Assembly (NCBI GenBank): GCA_964641135.1
Contig: CAZXJV010000074.1
Span: forward strand, 1-14,020
Origin: Teretinema sp964641135
GTDB lineage: Bacteria > Spirochaetota > Spirochaetia > Treponematales > Treponemataceae
DNA: 14,020 nt
Direction of reading: 5' to 3'
Shown: positions 1 through 7,849 of the stretch, piece after piece
How the letters are laid out: every line of letters starts with the position of its first letter
Numbering within the stretch: position 1 is the first letter of the stretch
The notes under the pieces: model-generated
What the model was told of the DNA's origin: nothing
Seen by the model: the letters and a program-made list of their open reading frames with translations, nothing else
Database searches by the model: none
Translations under genes and position numbers: made by a program

Positions 1-2
1 GC

Positions 3-3000
3 GGAACCAGCGTTGAAACAGGAAGTGGTCTGGCAACTATTGAATATTCTCTTAACGGAACAGACTGGTTTGTGCTCTCAAGTTCGCTTGCCTGGACCGG
101 GACTGTTCCTGTTGTACAGGGCTCCAACAGCCTGAGCTTCCGTGCAACAGATCTTGCAGGAAATACAACTGTTTCTGGGCCGCATACAGTTACTGTAGAT
201 ACCGCGAATCCGGAGATCACTGTCACCTCACCTTCAGCCCTTGTGCGTGTTAATGGCACACTTGCCTTACCGGTTACCCTGAACGCCCGTGATATTGACG
301 GCAGCGGAGTAGATCAAGTTCTTCTGAAAGTAAATTCAACCGACTTCACGAGCGGCACGGTTGCAGCAACACTGGGTGGCGGTACTGCTCAGGATGGTAG
401 CTGGAGTGCGAGTATTCCGGCAGCCATGCTTGATCTTACAAACGGTGTTACCTATCAAGTTCATGCCCGTGCACGCGATGCTTCCGGACGTACATCGACA
501 GCCAGTTTCCCTGTCTTTGTAGATAAGGCTCCTCCGACTGTGGCCATCACAAGCCCTGCAAACAACTCGAAGATCAACAAGACTATTGCAATAAACGGTA
601 CAGCAGGGGACAACCAGGTGCTCTCGCAGGTGACTGTAGAATTCCAGCGTCCGGATAATTCCTGGATGAATCAGGCAACCTTTAGCGGTAATGACGGGTT
701 TAACTGGTCCTTGACTGGTATCAATACCGCAACTCTGGGTGCCTTCAAAAATCCTTTGCCTGTACGTGTGACAGCAACCGATGAGGCCGGTAATACCAAT
801 AGTGTGACCTGGAACTACGATATAGATCAGGACTCTGACAGACCGGTAATCCGTTTGTCCAATGTGCGGACCGATGGTACAACTACACTGATCAATACTA
901 CAACGGTTTCCGGTGTTCTGCTTGACGATGACGGCACAGTGGCTTTGAGTGATTTTGCAGCATCGGAAAACGGAATTGACTGGTTTACCGCAACTGCCAA
1001 TCCGCTGATTGCAAATCCGGGTAATCCTCTGTTCTATGATGTGGATACCCGGTCATTCCAGGTTGCTCCTTCACTTGGTGACGGTCAGAAACATCTTTAC
1101 TTCAGGGTAACGGATCAGGCCGGAACAACCTTTACTACTCCGGTAGTGTATGATGCCGGTCAACTTTTAACCTATCCCAAGATCCAGTTCAGTACCGACG
1201 CCGGTACTGCAACAGGTCAGCATGTAGCGTACAAGATCGACACCAACCCGCCGGATATTAATGGTGATATTCACTTTGATTCCACAAGTCCCTGGGATTT
1301 TACCGGGGCCAGCGAGCCTGCTGATGAAACCCGTCTGCTGAACAATACGGTATTTGGAGGAACAAATAACCGGTTTGCCCTGCGTATTCAGGCCCGCGAT
1401 ACTGTTGGTATACAGTCTGTAGCAGTTTCTGTTGATGGAACTCCGTATACTACAGTTAAACAAAGCGGTGATATCGGTGATTGGGAGGTCTTTACTACCA
1501 GTGCTGTTACGCCAATTGATGTAGCAGGATGGTCAACAGGCGGTGCAACGGTCACAATTACTGTTACCGATAATTCCGGTCAGACCTCCAACTCGACTCG
1601 ACAAATCCTGATTGATAATTCAATGCCGGTTGTTGAAATCACTTCTCACAGCATGTATGAACAGGTGACAGGTGATCTTGTTCTTCGCGGAACAGCAACT
1701 GATGTCGGCGGCGGCGGAATTCAGACCGTTCAGTACCGTGTTGGTAACGATGCTGGCTGGGAAGCGGTATCAGGTACCTTCTCATGGAGCGTAACATTCA
1801 CAAATGCAGAATCCAATGTGATTACGACTGTAGGTACCTACGCCAATACAACCCATGCAACAGAAATAGGTACATCGGGTATCTGGCGGTTGCCGATAAC
1901 CATTCGGGCGACTGACAAAATGGGGAATATACGCGATCAAGTTCACTATCTGGATATTGATCCTGATGGTGATAAACCCAAGATTTTTGTCTTGTATCCG
2001 GACCCCCTTGTAACAAGTACTCTTGGTGGAACAATACGCATCTTTGGAAGTGCTGTTGATAACGAATCTGTCTCTGCGGTCTACATGATGATTGATGTCA
2101 ATAATGACAGCAACTTTGACGCTGCTGACAGAGACATCTTGATTGCCAACGGATACAGCGTGACAGGAACAGGAACAGAGATAGATCCATATCAGTTCCT
2201 GGTTAACGGAACAGCGAGCTGGAACAGATCGATTAATACATTGGGTGAGTTTAATCCTGGCTCCGGTGATCCCGCCCGACCCATCAGTTTCCGTGTCAGG
2301 GCCCAGGACAATAACGGTACCTACGGTGTTTGGAGTGAACCGCAGACAATCTATATAGACAACAATGTACCTCAGATCGGTTCTGCTGTTCCGCTCAAAC
2401 TGGTACAGTATACGGATGGAACCTATACCACAATTGCTGCCCAAAAAGACTACGTCGCAGGTATGTATATCCGTGGCGAGTGGTTCCTTGTGGGAAGCGT
2501 TTGGGATGAAAGCGGAATCTCTACAATCAACCTGAGCGGTTCTGCAACCGCTACGTTGGGTACTCATGAGAATACCTGGTTTATTCGTGATGGAGTGGTT
2601 CACCCAACGACCGGTAAGTATAATTACATGCTCAGGATCCCTGTAGGACGGCCTTTGGCAGATACAACTGCCGGACGGCTTAACTATTCCATATATGTGG
2701 AAGATGCCAGTGATCCGACAGGTACCGCAACCCAGGCTATCCAGATCAACTATGACAATAAGGCTCCTGTTTCTGCAGTGCTGTCGCATGGCGGTACTCC
2801 GATCAACAACAGTACCAACTTGATTATTCAGAGCAACCGTCATTTCACTATTACTTCTGAAGTAACAGAAAGCGATATCAATGACAGTGGTTTTGACCGG
2901 CTGGTGTTCTTCTTTGTAAGAAACGGAACCGAAGATCGGGTATATAACCCGATGCTGGCGACAGGTCATCCCCAAAACAGGACAAATCTTGATGACCTGG

Positions 3001-6000
3001 ACTGGACTGCCGGAGATATACCCCGAAGGAGTATATCCGGTGTTGGACGTCCTACCGAGGACAGCCTGACCCATGCAGAGATAGAAACAAACTTCAATAT
3101 CCGGACAGGTGGTCTGGTGCGTATAGCCGGTGTGGATCGCATGATCAGCAGTGTTGATCGAGGGTTGCGAACTGTGACCTTTAGTCCTGCGGTCGCTACA
3201 ACATTCACCGATGCCGAATTTGCATATGGTCTGGTGGTAAACAACACAACGATTGAGACAGGTGTGTGGGATGGATCTGTTCTGGATAGAATAGAGAACG
3301 ATGATGGTGACGGTATGATAGAATCTGTTCGTCGCTCCGGCGGTACGTATGAATGGGATGCCTCTATTAATTCTCTTAATATCCCTGACGGCCCAATAGA
3401 GCTTCATTATATAGCCTACGACAAGGCAGGAAACGCTGTTGCCGGTTTTGTAACGACCTTTGTCGCGAACAACAGACCCCGTCTTGCAAAGGTACGGGTC
3501 GGAACTGACCTGGGTGGCGATAATCAGTTCAGCTCCGATGAGATATCGACCTTCTTTACTGCTCTGAGCGGTGAAGAAAGTGCGTTGGTTAATCTTGCTT
3601 CTTCGTCATTCCGTGTTAAGGGTGATTTGGTTGTGATTCCGGAATTCGTGGGTGGAAATGGCACGTTGCGCTACACTTGGGCAACAAATGGTGCTGCGGC
3701 AACACCTTGGGACGGCACAACACTGCCCGCAACGGCCCTAACCGGAACGCCTCCCGGAACGGATTTTGGCACGATAACGGAAACTGACACCAGTGTCGTA
3801 CATCCCCGGGCTATTGTGATTGAAGCAGCTGATCTTGTAGCAATGGATGATGTTCTCAAGCTGTTCTCATTCGGTTTCTGGGACGAGACCGAGGAAACAA
3901 TCCAGGCCACAAGCAGTCAATGGGCACGTTTGAATGCTCCGCTATTGGTAGATGTTGTGGATGGTGTTGCGCCGCGTGTGGTTATCAGCCCCTTCTTCTG
4001 GAATTCTGCATCGGATAACTCTTTGTTTGGCAACAGCCGTGCAAATGGACATATCGAGCTTGAAGCGGATCTGCCGGTCTTGTTTGATCAACCCAGCGGC
4101 CTGTTTGACAGTGATCCCAAGGTTTCGGGTAGTATCAGTATCCGCGGTACAGCATATGATGATCGGCGATTATCAGCCTTGTATGCCTTTATTGGTGATG
4201 GAGCTACAACCAGTGTGTTCACGTTCACCGATGCAGGGGCAACTAAGCCTTTCGGAGGAAGAACCTATGCCCGTATGGCAACCTACAGCACTGCAACAGG
4301 CGAATGGACCGGAACCGACCGTTGGACAACAGATGGCTGGAAATTTACTGTTATAACAACCGATGGTTACTTGACCCAGGCTGGTCACAAGGTTGACTGG
4401 CAGCTGGATATCAATACTGCACTTATAACCAATGTGGCTGCTCTTGACCGGGTGATTCGCGTAGTTGCCGAGGATGGCAAGCCTGTAACCCCGAATCCTT
4501 CAAGTGAAACGGCAACTCCAACCGGTGATATTGCAACCAAAAATGTACCGTTCTACCGGGTGGATGTGGTGCCGTATATTACAGGAATAAGTACACCCAA
4601 GCGAACGACGGGTGGACTTAAAGACGCAAATATCCGTTCATCACAGGGGCTATACTCGATTATTGCAGGATCGGATGGAACCTTCGCTACGGTTAACGGC
4701 TTTAACCTTAATCCGAATGCAGTACGGATCGTAAATGATGCATTGTCAAAAACTGCCGGTGTTACAACAACATCGGGTGTATCGTTGGGCTATAGCGGTG
4801 CTGCGGCTGATCGAAGGTCGTTCAGTATGTCAAACAACAGTACAGTGAGTGGTTACCTTGAGGTATTCACCAATGGAATCCGCGCCCTGAACAATGTTAA
4901 CAACAATGATGCCAAGGGATCATATGTCGGTACTGTTGCCGAGAATTTCTACAACCTTGAACCGGATAGAATCTTGCGCAAGAATCTCCGCTTGACTGAT
5001 GATCGTTATCTGCGGTTCTTCCGTATGCGGGATACAGGCATAAAAAATGCATATTATCCATCAATGATAATGGATGATAACAGACCGGTATTCGGAATAA
5101 TCAATCCTGCAGGAGGCACCGGCTCGTACTTCCCGAACACCTATCAGCCACAACGAATCAGGTTCAATGAGGATGGAACTGTCAACAGCAGGGAAGAACT
5201 TGTTGGCGCGCTAGCATGGGAGCAAATGGCTATGGCCAAAGATGGCGATGGCAGGTATTACCACATGATGCATTATAACTACAGCGGTGAGCCCTTGAAC
5301 TTTATCTATGACAGATATTCGTCATTGCATGGAAACAGTGCCTGGGCCGGGTATACCGCGTACGTCGATGCTCCTTCCAACAGATCGTATCAGACCGGTA
5401 ACAACGCCATTGCACTGGAGACAAACCGTCTTGGCGGGTTGCTTCTGGACAGATACCAGTATCCTAAACTCCATGTTAAGGGAACGTCTGTTTCTTCATT
5501 TGCCCGTATATATGCAGCGTACTATGATGATTACAACGGACAAATTATCTTCCGAAACTTCCAGATTGGAACAAATGCGGGAGGCAGAAACACAGCCCTG
5601 TTCAATGGAAGTGGATATTCCCAGTTTACCAACATAACGGAAAATACCAATACCGCAAGTTCTACTACATGGAATACAGGACGTATTACCGCGGCCACAG
5701 GGGCATCCAAACACTTTGATATGGCTGTTACGACAGATAACCGTATTATCATCGTGTATTATGATGAGTCCTTGAGTCGGCTTGTGTTGCGGTACTCCGA
5801 CACCCTGGTAGATGGTTCGACCCCCAATACAGCTGTAACCTGGACAACCTTAACCGGTGTAGAATTCCCGGAATATGTGGGGCAGTATGTGTCAATGACG
5901 CTGGATGCTTCTGATGGTATTCATATAGCTGCCTTCGATTCACTGGATGCTGACTTAAAGTATATGTATCTTACCGCGTACAACGCTGGCACCGTTGAAG

Positions 6001-6338
6001 CGCACACTATAGATGCAGCCGCTTCTGTCGGTTTATGGACCAATATCAGTATTCGTGGAAACATTCCGTATATTGCGTACTATAACAGTTCCGAAGCCGG
6101 TCAACGTGACTCGATCAAACTTGCGTACTCCAATAACGCGGTGGGTTCGGTTACAGCAGGTGTTGAAGATGGATTTGTAACAAACGGATGGGAGACCTTA
6201 ACGGTACCCTCCTTGTCACCGGCACAGGGTGGCGGTCCGCGGTTCAAGCAGGTTAATCTTGGTTTCGACCTTACCGGACGACCAGTTCTTGGTTATCTGG
6301 GAACAAATCTGGAGTTTGGAACCTGGTTGACTGAATAA
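3..6338 (+). CDS. Giant exported repeat protein with Ig-like domains and C-terminal propeller-type repeats (5' end outside window)
   Basis: The reading frame is open from the window edge, so the start and any signal peptide are not visible; 2,111 residues remain, ending in TAA. The visible protein begins inside an Ig-like domain. A boundary of the type D-x-x-x-P followed by a hydrophobic strand recurs at residues 66, 174, 275, 413, 538, 653, 786, 918 and 1320 (counting the codon at position 3 as 1). This gives units of roughly 100 to 138 residues, typical of bacterial Ig-like or cadherin-like arrays on surface and secreted proteins. Residues around 1520-1645 resemble an IPT/TIG module, and about 1685-2110 carry propeller-type repeats. 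Composition is rich in T, N, G, S and D and almost free of cysteine. No C-terminal anchor, sorting signal or barrel is seen. Probable role: adhesion, glycan binding or an extracellular scaffold; this is inferred from architecture only. Transcription ends at the hairpin about 70 bases downstream. Confidence 0.9.
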   Translation, partial: GTSVETGSGLATIEYSLNGTDWFVLSSSLAWTGTVPVVQGSNSLSFRATDLAGNTTVSGPHTVTVDTANPEITVTSPSALVRVNGTLALPVTLNARDIDGSGVDQVLLKVNSTDFTSGTVAATLGGGTAQDGSWSASIPAAMLDLTNGVTYQVHARARDASGRTSTASFPVFVDKAPPTVAITSPANNSKINKTIAINGTAGDNQVLSQVTVEFQRPDNSWMNQATFSGNDGFNWSLTGINTATLGAFKNPLPVRVTATDEAGNTNSVTWNYDIDQDSDRPVIRLSNVRTDGTTTLINTTTVSGVLLDDDGTVALSDFAASENGIDWFTATANPLIANPGNPLFYDVDTRSFQVAPSLGDGQKHLYFRVTDQAGTTFTTPVVYDAGQLLTYPKIQFSTDAGTATGQHVAYKIDTNPPDINGDIHFDSTSPWDFTGASEPADETRLLNNTVFGGTNNRFALRIQARDTVGIQSVAVSVDGTPYTTVKQSGDIGDWEVFTTSAVTPIDVAGWSTGGATVTITVTDNSGQTSNSTRQILIDNSMPVVEITSHSMYEQVTGDLVLRGTATDVGGGGIQTVQYRVGNDAGWEAVSGTFSWSVTFTNAESNVITTVGTYANTTHATEIGTSGIWRLPITIRATDKMGNIRDQVHYLDIDPDGDKPKIFVLYPDPLVTSTLGGTIRIFGSAVDNESVSAVYMMIDVNNDSNFDAADRDILIANGYSVTGTGTEIDPYQFLVNGTASWNRSINTLGEFNPGSGDPARPISFRVRAQDNNGTYGVWSEPQTIYIDNNVPQIGSAVPLKLVQYTDGTYTTIAAQKDYVAGMYIRGEWFLVGSVWDESGISTINLSGSATATLGTHENTWFIRDGVVHPTTGKYNYMLRIPVGRPLADTTAGRLNYSIYVEDASDPTGTATQAIQINYDNKAPVSAVLSHGGTPINNSTNLIIQSNRHFTITSEVTESDINDSGFDRLVFFFVRNGTEDRVYNPMLATGHPQNRTNLDDLDWTAGDIPRRSISGVGRPTEDSLTHAEIETNFNIRTGGLVRIAGVDRMISSVDRGLRTVTFSPAVATTFTDAEFAYGLVVNNTTIETGVWDGSVLDRIENDDGDGMIESVRRSGGTYEWDASINSLNIPDGPIELHYIAYDKAGNAVAGFVTTFVANNRPRLAKVRVGTDLGGDNQFSSDEISTFFTALSGEESALVNLASSSFRVKGDLVVIPEFVGGNGTLRYTWATNGAAATPWDGTTLPATALTGTPPGTDFGTITETDTSVVHPRAIVIEAADLVAMDDVLKLFSFGFWDETEETIQATSSQWARLNAPLLVDVVDGVAPRVVISPFFWNSASDNSLFGNSRANGHIELEADLPVLFDQPSGLFDSDPKVSGSISIRGTAYDDRRLSALYAFIGDGATTSVFTFTDAGATKPFGGRTYARMATYSTATGEWTGTDRWTTDGWKFTVITTDGYLTQAGHKVDWQLDINTALITNVAALDRVIRVVAEDGKPVTPNPSSETATPTGDIATKNVPFYRVDVVPYITGISTPKRTTGGLKDANIRSSQGLYSIIAGSDGTFATVNGFNLNPNAVRIVNDALSKTAGVTTTSGVSLGYSGAAADRRSFSMSNNSTVSGYLEVFTNGIRALNNVNNNDAKGSYVGTVAENFYNLEPDRILRKNLRLTDDRYLRFFRMRDTGIKNAYYPSMIMDDNRPVFGIINPAGGTGSYFPNTYQPQRIRFNEDGTVNSREELVGALAWEQMAMAKDGDGRYYHMMHYNYSGEPLNFIYDRYSSLHGNSAWAGYTAYVDAPSNRSYQTGNNAIALETNRLGGLLLDRYQYPKLHVKGTSVSSFARIYAAYYDDYNGQIIFRNFQIGTNAGGRNTALFNGSGYSQFTNITENTNTASSTTWNTGRITAATGASKHFDMAVTTDNRIIIVYYDESLSRLVLRYSDTLVDGSTPNTAVTWTTLTGVEFPEYVGQYVSMTLDASDGIHIAAFDSLDADLKYMYLTAYNAGTVEAHTIDAAASVGLWTNISIRGNIPYIAYYNSSEAGQRDSIKLAYSNNAVGSVTAGVEDGFVTNGWETLTVPSLSPAQGGGPRFKQVNLGFDLTGRPVLGYLGTNLEFGTWLTE
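198..2860 (+). repeat. Array of Ig-like domain repeats within the giant protein
   Basis: Domain boundaries marked by an Asp, a short polar stretch and Pro (for example DTANP, DKAPP, DTNPP, DNSMP, DNNVP, DNKAP) recur at nucleotides 198, 522, 1239, 1614, 2358 and 2754. Two longer variants, D-x-D-S/G-D-R/K-P, occur at 825 and 1959. Most units contain an A-T/R-D-x-x-G-N/Q-type strand and a G-T/S-A-x-D turn. The repeats are similar at protein level but diverged in DNA, so recent tandem duplication is unlikely. Confidence 0.7.
5040..6335 (+). repeat. About seven propeller-type repeats at the C terminus of the giant protein
   Basis: A motif recurs with core h-x-h-(x)-D-x-x-G/N-R/I-x-h-x-h-x-Y-Y/F-D/N, then a short turn and L-x-h-x-Y/F. 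Recognisable cores are SMIMDDNRPVFGI (near 5060), AMAKDGDGRYYHMMHYN (near 5226), RIYAAYYDDYNGQIIF (near 5500), MAVTTDNRIIIVYYD (near 5720), MTLDASDGIHIAAFD (near 5893), the segment with IPYIAYYN (near 6063) and GFDLTGRPVLGY (near 6260). Spacing is about 50 to 85 residues. This pattern fits a sialidase or lectin-like six- or seven-bladed beta-propeller. The fold is inferred from pattern only. Confidence 0.55.
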
Positions 6339-6354
6339 ACAACAGTACGGGATA

Positions 6355-6383
6355 CCTCGAATAACTACAGTGGTTTTTCGAGG
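6355..6383. other. Short inverted repeat downstream of the giant gene
   Basis: CCTCGAA (6355-6361) is complementary to TTCGAGG (6377-6383), leaving a 15-base loop. It sits between the stop codon and the main terminator. No T-run follows, so it is probably an RNA-stabilising hairpin or chance. Confidence 0.3.
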
Positions 6384-6404
6384 TTCACTTTCGTAACAAA
6401 AAAC

Positions 6405-6447
6405 AAAAAGGGCTGTCTTGCGAATATCTGCAAGACAGCCCTTTTTT
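6405..6447. terminator. Bidirectional intrinsic terminator between convergent genes
   Basis: GGGCTGTCTTGC (6410-6421) pairs perfectly with GCAAGACAGCCC (6430-6441) across an 8-base loop. The stem is preceded by AAAAA and followed by TTTTTT, so it carries a U-tract when read from either strand. It lies between the stop codons of the giant gene (plus) and the solute-binding-like gene (minus) and can end both transcripts. Confidence 0.92.
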
Positions 6448-6514
6448 TATGACTTTTGTTTTATTCGCGGATTACGCCTGCGTGGCAGGGTTCCGGTATG
6501 GGTTCAGCGTTTTT

Positions 6515-7714
6515 TTATTCACGTAACCGTGCCCTGATGGCGGCGGCGAAGGCCTTTTGTTTTACCGGGTCTGCCGTTGCTGCTGTAAAAAGGCCGGTCA
6601 ACGGGCGCTCGGAAGCGGCCAGCCAGAACCTCACATCAGCAGACTGCCGGTCAGCCGGAGTTGCTGTTACGCTTACCGGAGCGAAGCCGGTGGCGCTGCT
6701 TAGCCGGGACTGGGATTCATCCGATGCAAGGTATTCAAGAATGCGTGCTGCATCGTGCTTGTTCCTTCCGGTGTTGACAGGAATGGCTACAATAAGCGGA
6801 ATAATCAGGGATCGGCTGGAAAGTTGTGTGTTGGAGGATACAAACGAGGTTTCGAACAAGTCAATAGTGCGGTGATCAACAGAACGGTGGGTACCCATAT
6901 CCATAAACACAAAACCTGCTTGCCGGTTTTCCATAAAATTCACCAGGTCCGATGGTTTTATATTCAGCCATTCTGTGTGCAGGATTCCTGAAGCCTGCCA
7001 GCCGCGAAGCAAGGAGATAGTATCGTCCAGTGCCGGATTTTTTACTGCGACAGCTGGATCCGCAGCTGTCTGTATTGCTGCGACAACACTCTGCCAGCCA
7101 TCAAGCCCCGAGCGGGCTTCAATAAGTGCAGCCAGAAACATTCCAAGATGCTGATCGTCTCCGCCTGCAACAAGAACAGGAAAGCGAAGATTTTTCAGGA
7201 GTGCAAGAGCACTGGTTTCCAGTTCTGCAAGGGAGGATGGATATCGTTGCCCTGCAGCGGATAAAACCCTGCGGTGGGCTGCAAGTTCATAGTGCCCGGC
7301 CAGTAACGGAAGAGCAAATATCCGGGTATTGAAAGTCACTGCAGTGCGGGCGCTGCTCGGAACAGATTTCAGAATTGATGGATCCAGAGAAGATGTCGAA
7401 CCGGCTAATGAAAGAAGTGTCTCTCCGGTTTCAAGAATCAACAGGTCAATCTTGTTTTTTCTCAGGAGTCTGGCTGAAGGTATCTGTGCGGGGTCCAGCT
7501 CAACAAACCGGGGCGTGTGTTTAAAATGTATAGCCCCTTTCAGAATCTCTGTTCGCAAACTTTTTTCTGATGTGCTATCGATGTTTAATACTGCTATGGT
7601 TACAGGTTTGGGCAGGCTGAATACAATAACTACCACACAAATGAGCACTAAAAATGCCGCAACGGGGACTGCAATACGCCACCGTTTCTTCAAGAACTCT
7701 ACTGGTATTTTCAT
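6515..7714 (-). CDS. Membrane-anchored solute-binding-like protein (family 1 SBP fold, no transporter nearby)
   Basis: This 399-residue protein has a basic N-terminus (residues 1-13), one hydrophobic segment (about 14-33) and a large extracytoplasmic domain. The domain resembles family-1 extracellular solute-binding proteins. A LRKNKIDLLIL strand (84-94) follows the first lobe. NTRIFALPLL (129-138) matches the 'own-name, sensible value' strand of sugar-binding SBPs, and GFVFMDMGTH (267-276) resembles the family's hinge-strand motif. AARILEYLASDESQSRLSSATGFAPV (323-347) closely follows the C-terminal signature of these proteins. There is no lipobox cysteine, so it is probably held by an uncleaved signal anchor rather than as a lipoprotein. 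No ABC permease or ATPase gene is adjacent, so it may be an orphan sensor or scavenging protein. The ATG at 7714 is the first in-frame start and lacks a good Shine-Dalgarno; see the promoter at 7721-7729. Confidence 0.82.
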   Translation of the reverse strand: MKIPVEFLKKRWRIAVPVAAFLVLICVVVIVFSLPKPVTIAVLNIDSTSEKSLRTEILKGAIHFKHTPRFVELDPAQIPSARLLRKNKIDLLILETGETLLSLAGSTSSLDPSILKSVPSSARTAVTFNTRIFALPLLAGHYELAAHRRVLSAAGQRYPSSLAELETSALALLKNLRFPVLVAGGDDQHLGMFLAALIEARSGLDGWQSVVAAIQTAADPAVAVKNPALDDTISLLRGWQASGILHTEWLNIKPSDLVNFMENRQAGFVFMDMGTHRSVDHRTIDLFETSFVSSNTQLSSRSLIIPLIVAIPVNTGRNKHDAARILEYLASDESQSRLSSATGFAPVSVTATPADRQSADVRFWLAASERPLTGLFTAATADPVKQKAFAAAIRARLRE

Positions 7715-7720
7715 GGACTC

Positions 7721-7729
7721 ATAATATCA
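7721..7729 (-). promoter_or_regulatory. Candidate extended -10 promoter for the solute-binding-like gene
   Basis: Read on the minus strand, TGA-TATTAT is an extended -10 element (TGn plus a five-of-six TATAAT match). Six bases (GAGTCC) separate it from the ATG at 7714, which puts the expected transcription start on or next to the A of the start codon. No convincing -35 hexamer is present. A leaderless transcript is implied. Confidence 0.4.
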
Positions 7730-7801
7730 TGGTCTCCGATAAATTGGACAGTATTTTAACAGTCTCTTTGCCTTTTTGGAGATAATCAAGAAATGTTATG
7801 C

Positions 7802-7830
7802 TTGCGGACTGGGATTTTCTCTGTTACAAT
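7802..7830 (+). promoter_or_regulatory. Sigma-70-type promoter for the secreted two-part protein
   Basis: TTGCGG (7802-7807) and TACAAT (7825-7830) are separated by exactly 17 bases. The expected start of transcription is near 7837-7838, right at an in-frame ATG (7838) and 12 bases before the ATG at 7850. This argues against the more distant upstream ATG at 7793 as the real start. Confidence 0.6.
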
Positions 7831-7849
7831 GGCTGGTATGGGTGTCAAT

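Noticed and set aside
1782..3407. 541-codon open frame on the minus strand inside the giant gene
   Set aside because: It lies entirely antisense to a frame with coherent Ig-like repeats on the plus strand. Its translation is cysteine-rich and without recognisable domains, as expected for a shadow of T/N/G-rich coding sequence.
3952..4388. Short open frames on both strands within the giant gene
   Set aside because: They have no ribosome binding site or family similarity, and the plus-strand main frame continues through them with domain-like sequence.
6462..6517. Second TTATTC...-like end (minus-strand ...IRE-stop) just beyond the stop of the solute-binding-like gene, resembling a duplicated C-terminus
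   Set aside because: It is a short similarity, out of frame with the gene. I cannot tell it from chance, and the listed stop gives a complete SBP-type C-terminus.
7793..7849. N-terminal extension of the secreted protein starting at the ATG at 7793 (GGAG 11 bases upstream)
   Set aside because: A well-spaced promoter (TTGCGG-17-TACAAT) lies inside the extension, and starting at 7850 gives a textbook signal peptide. It remains possible if another promoter exists upstream.
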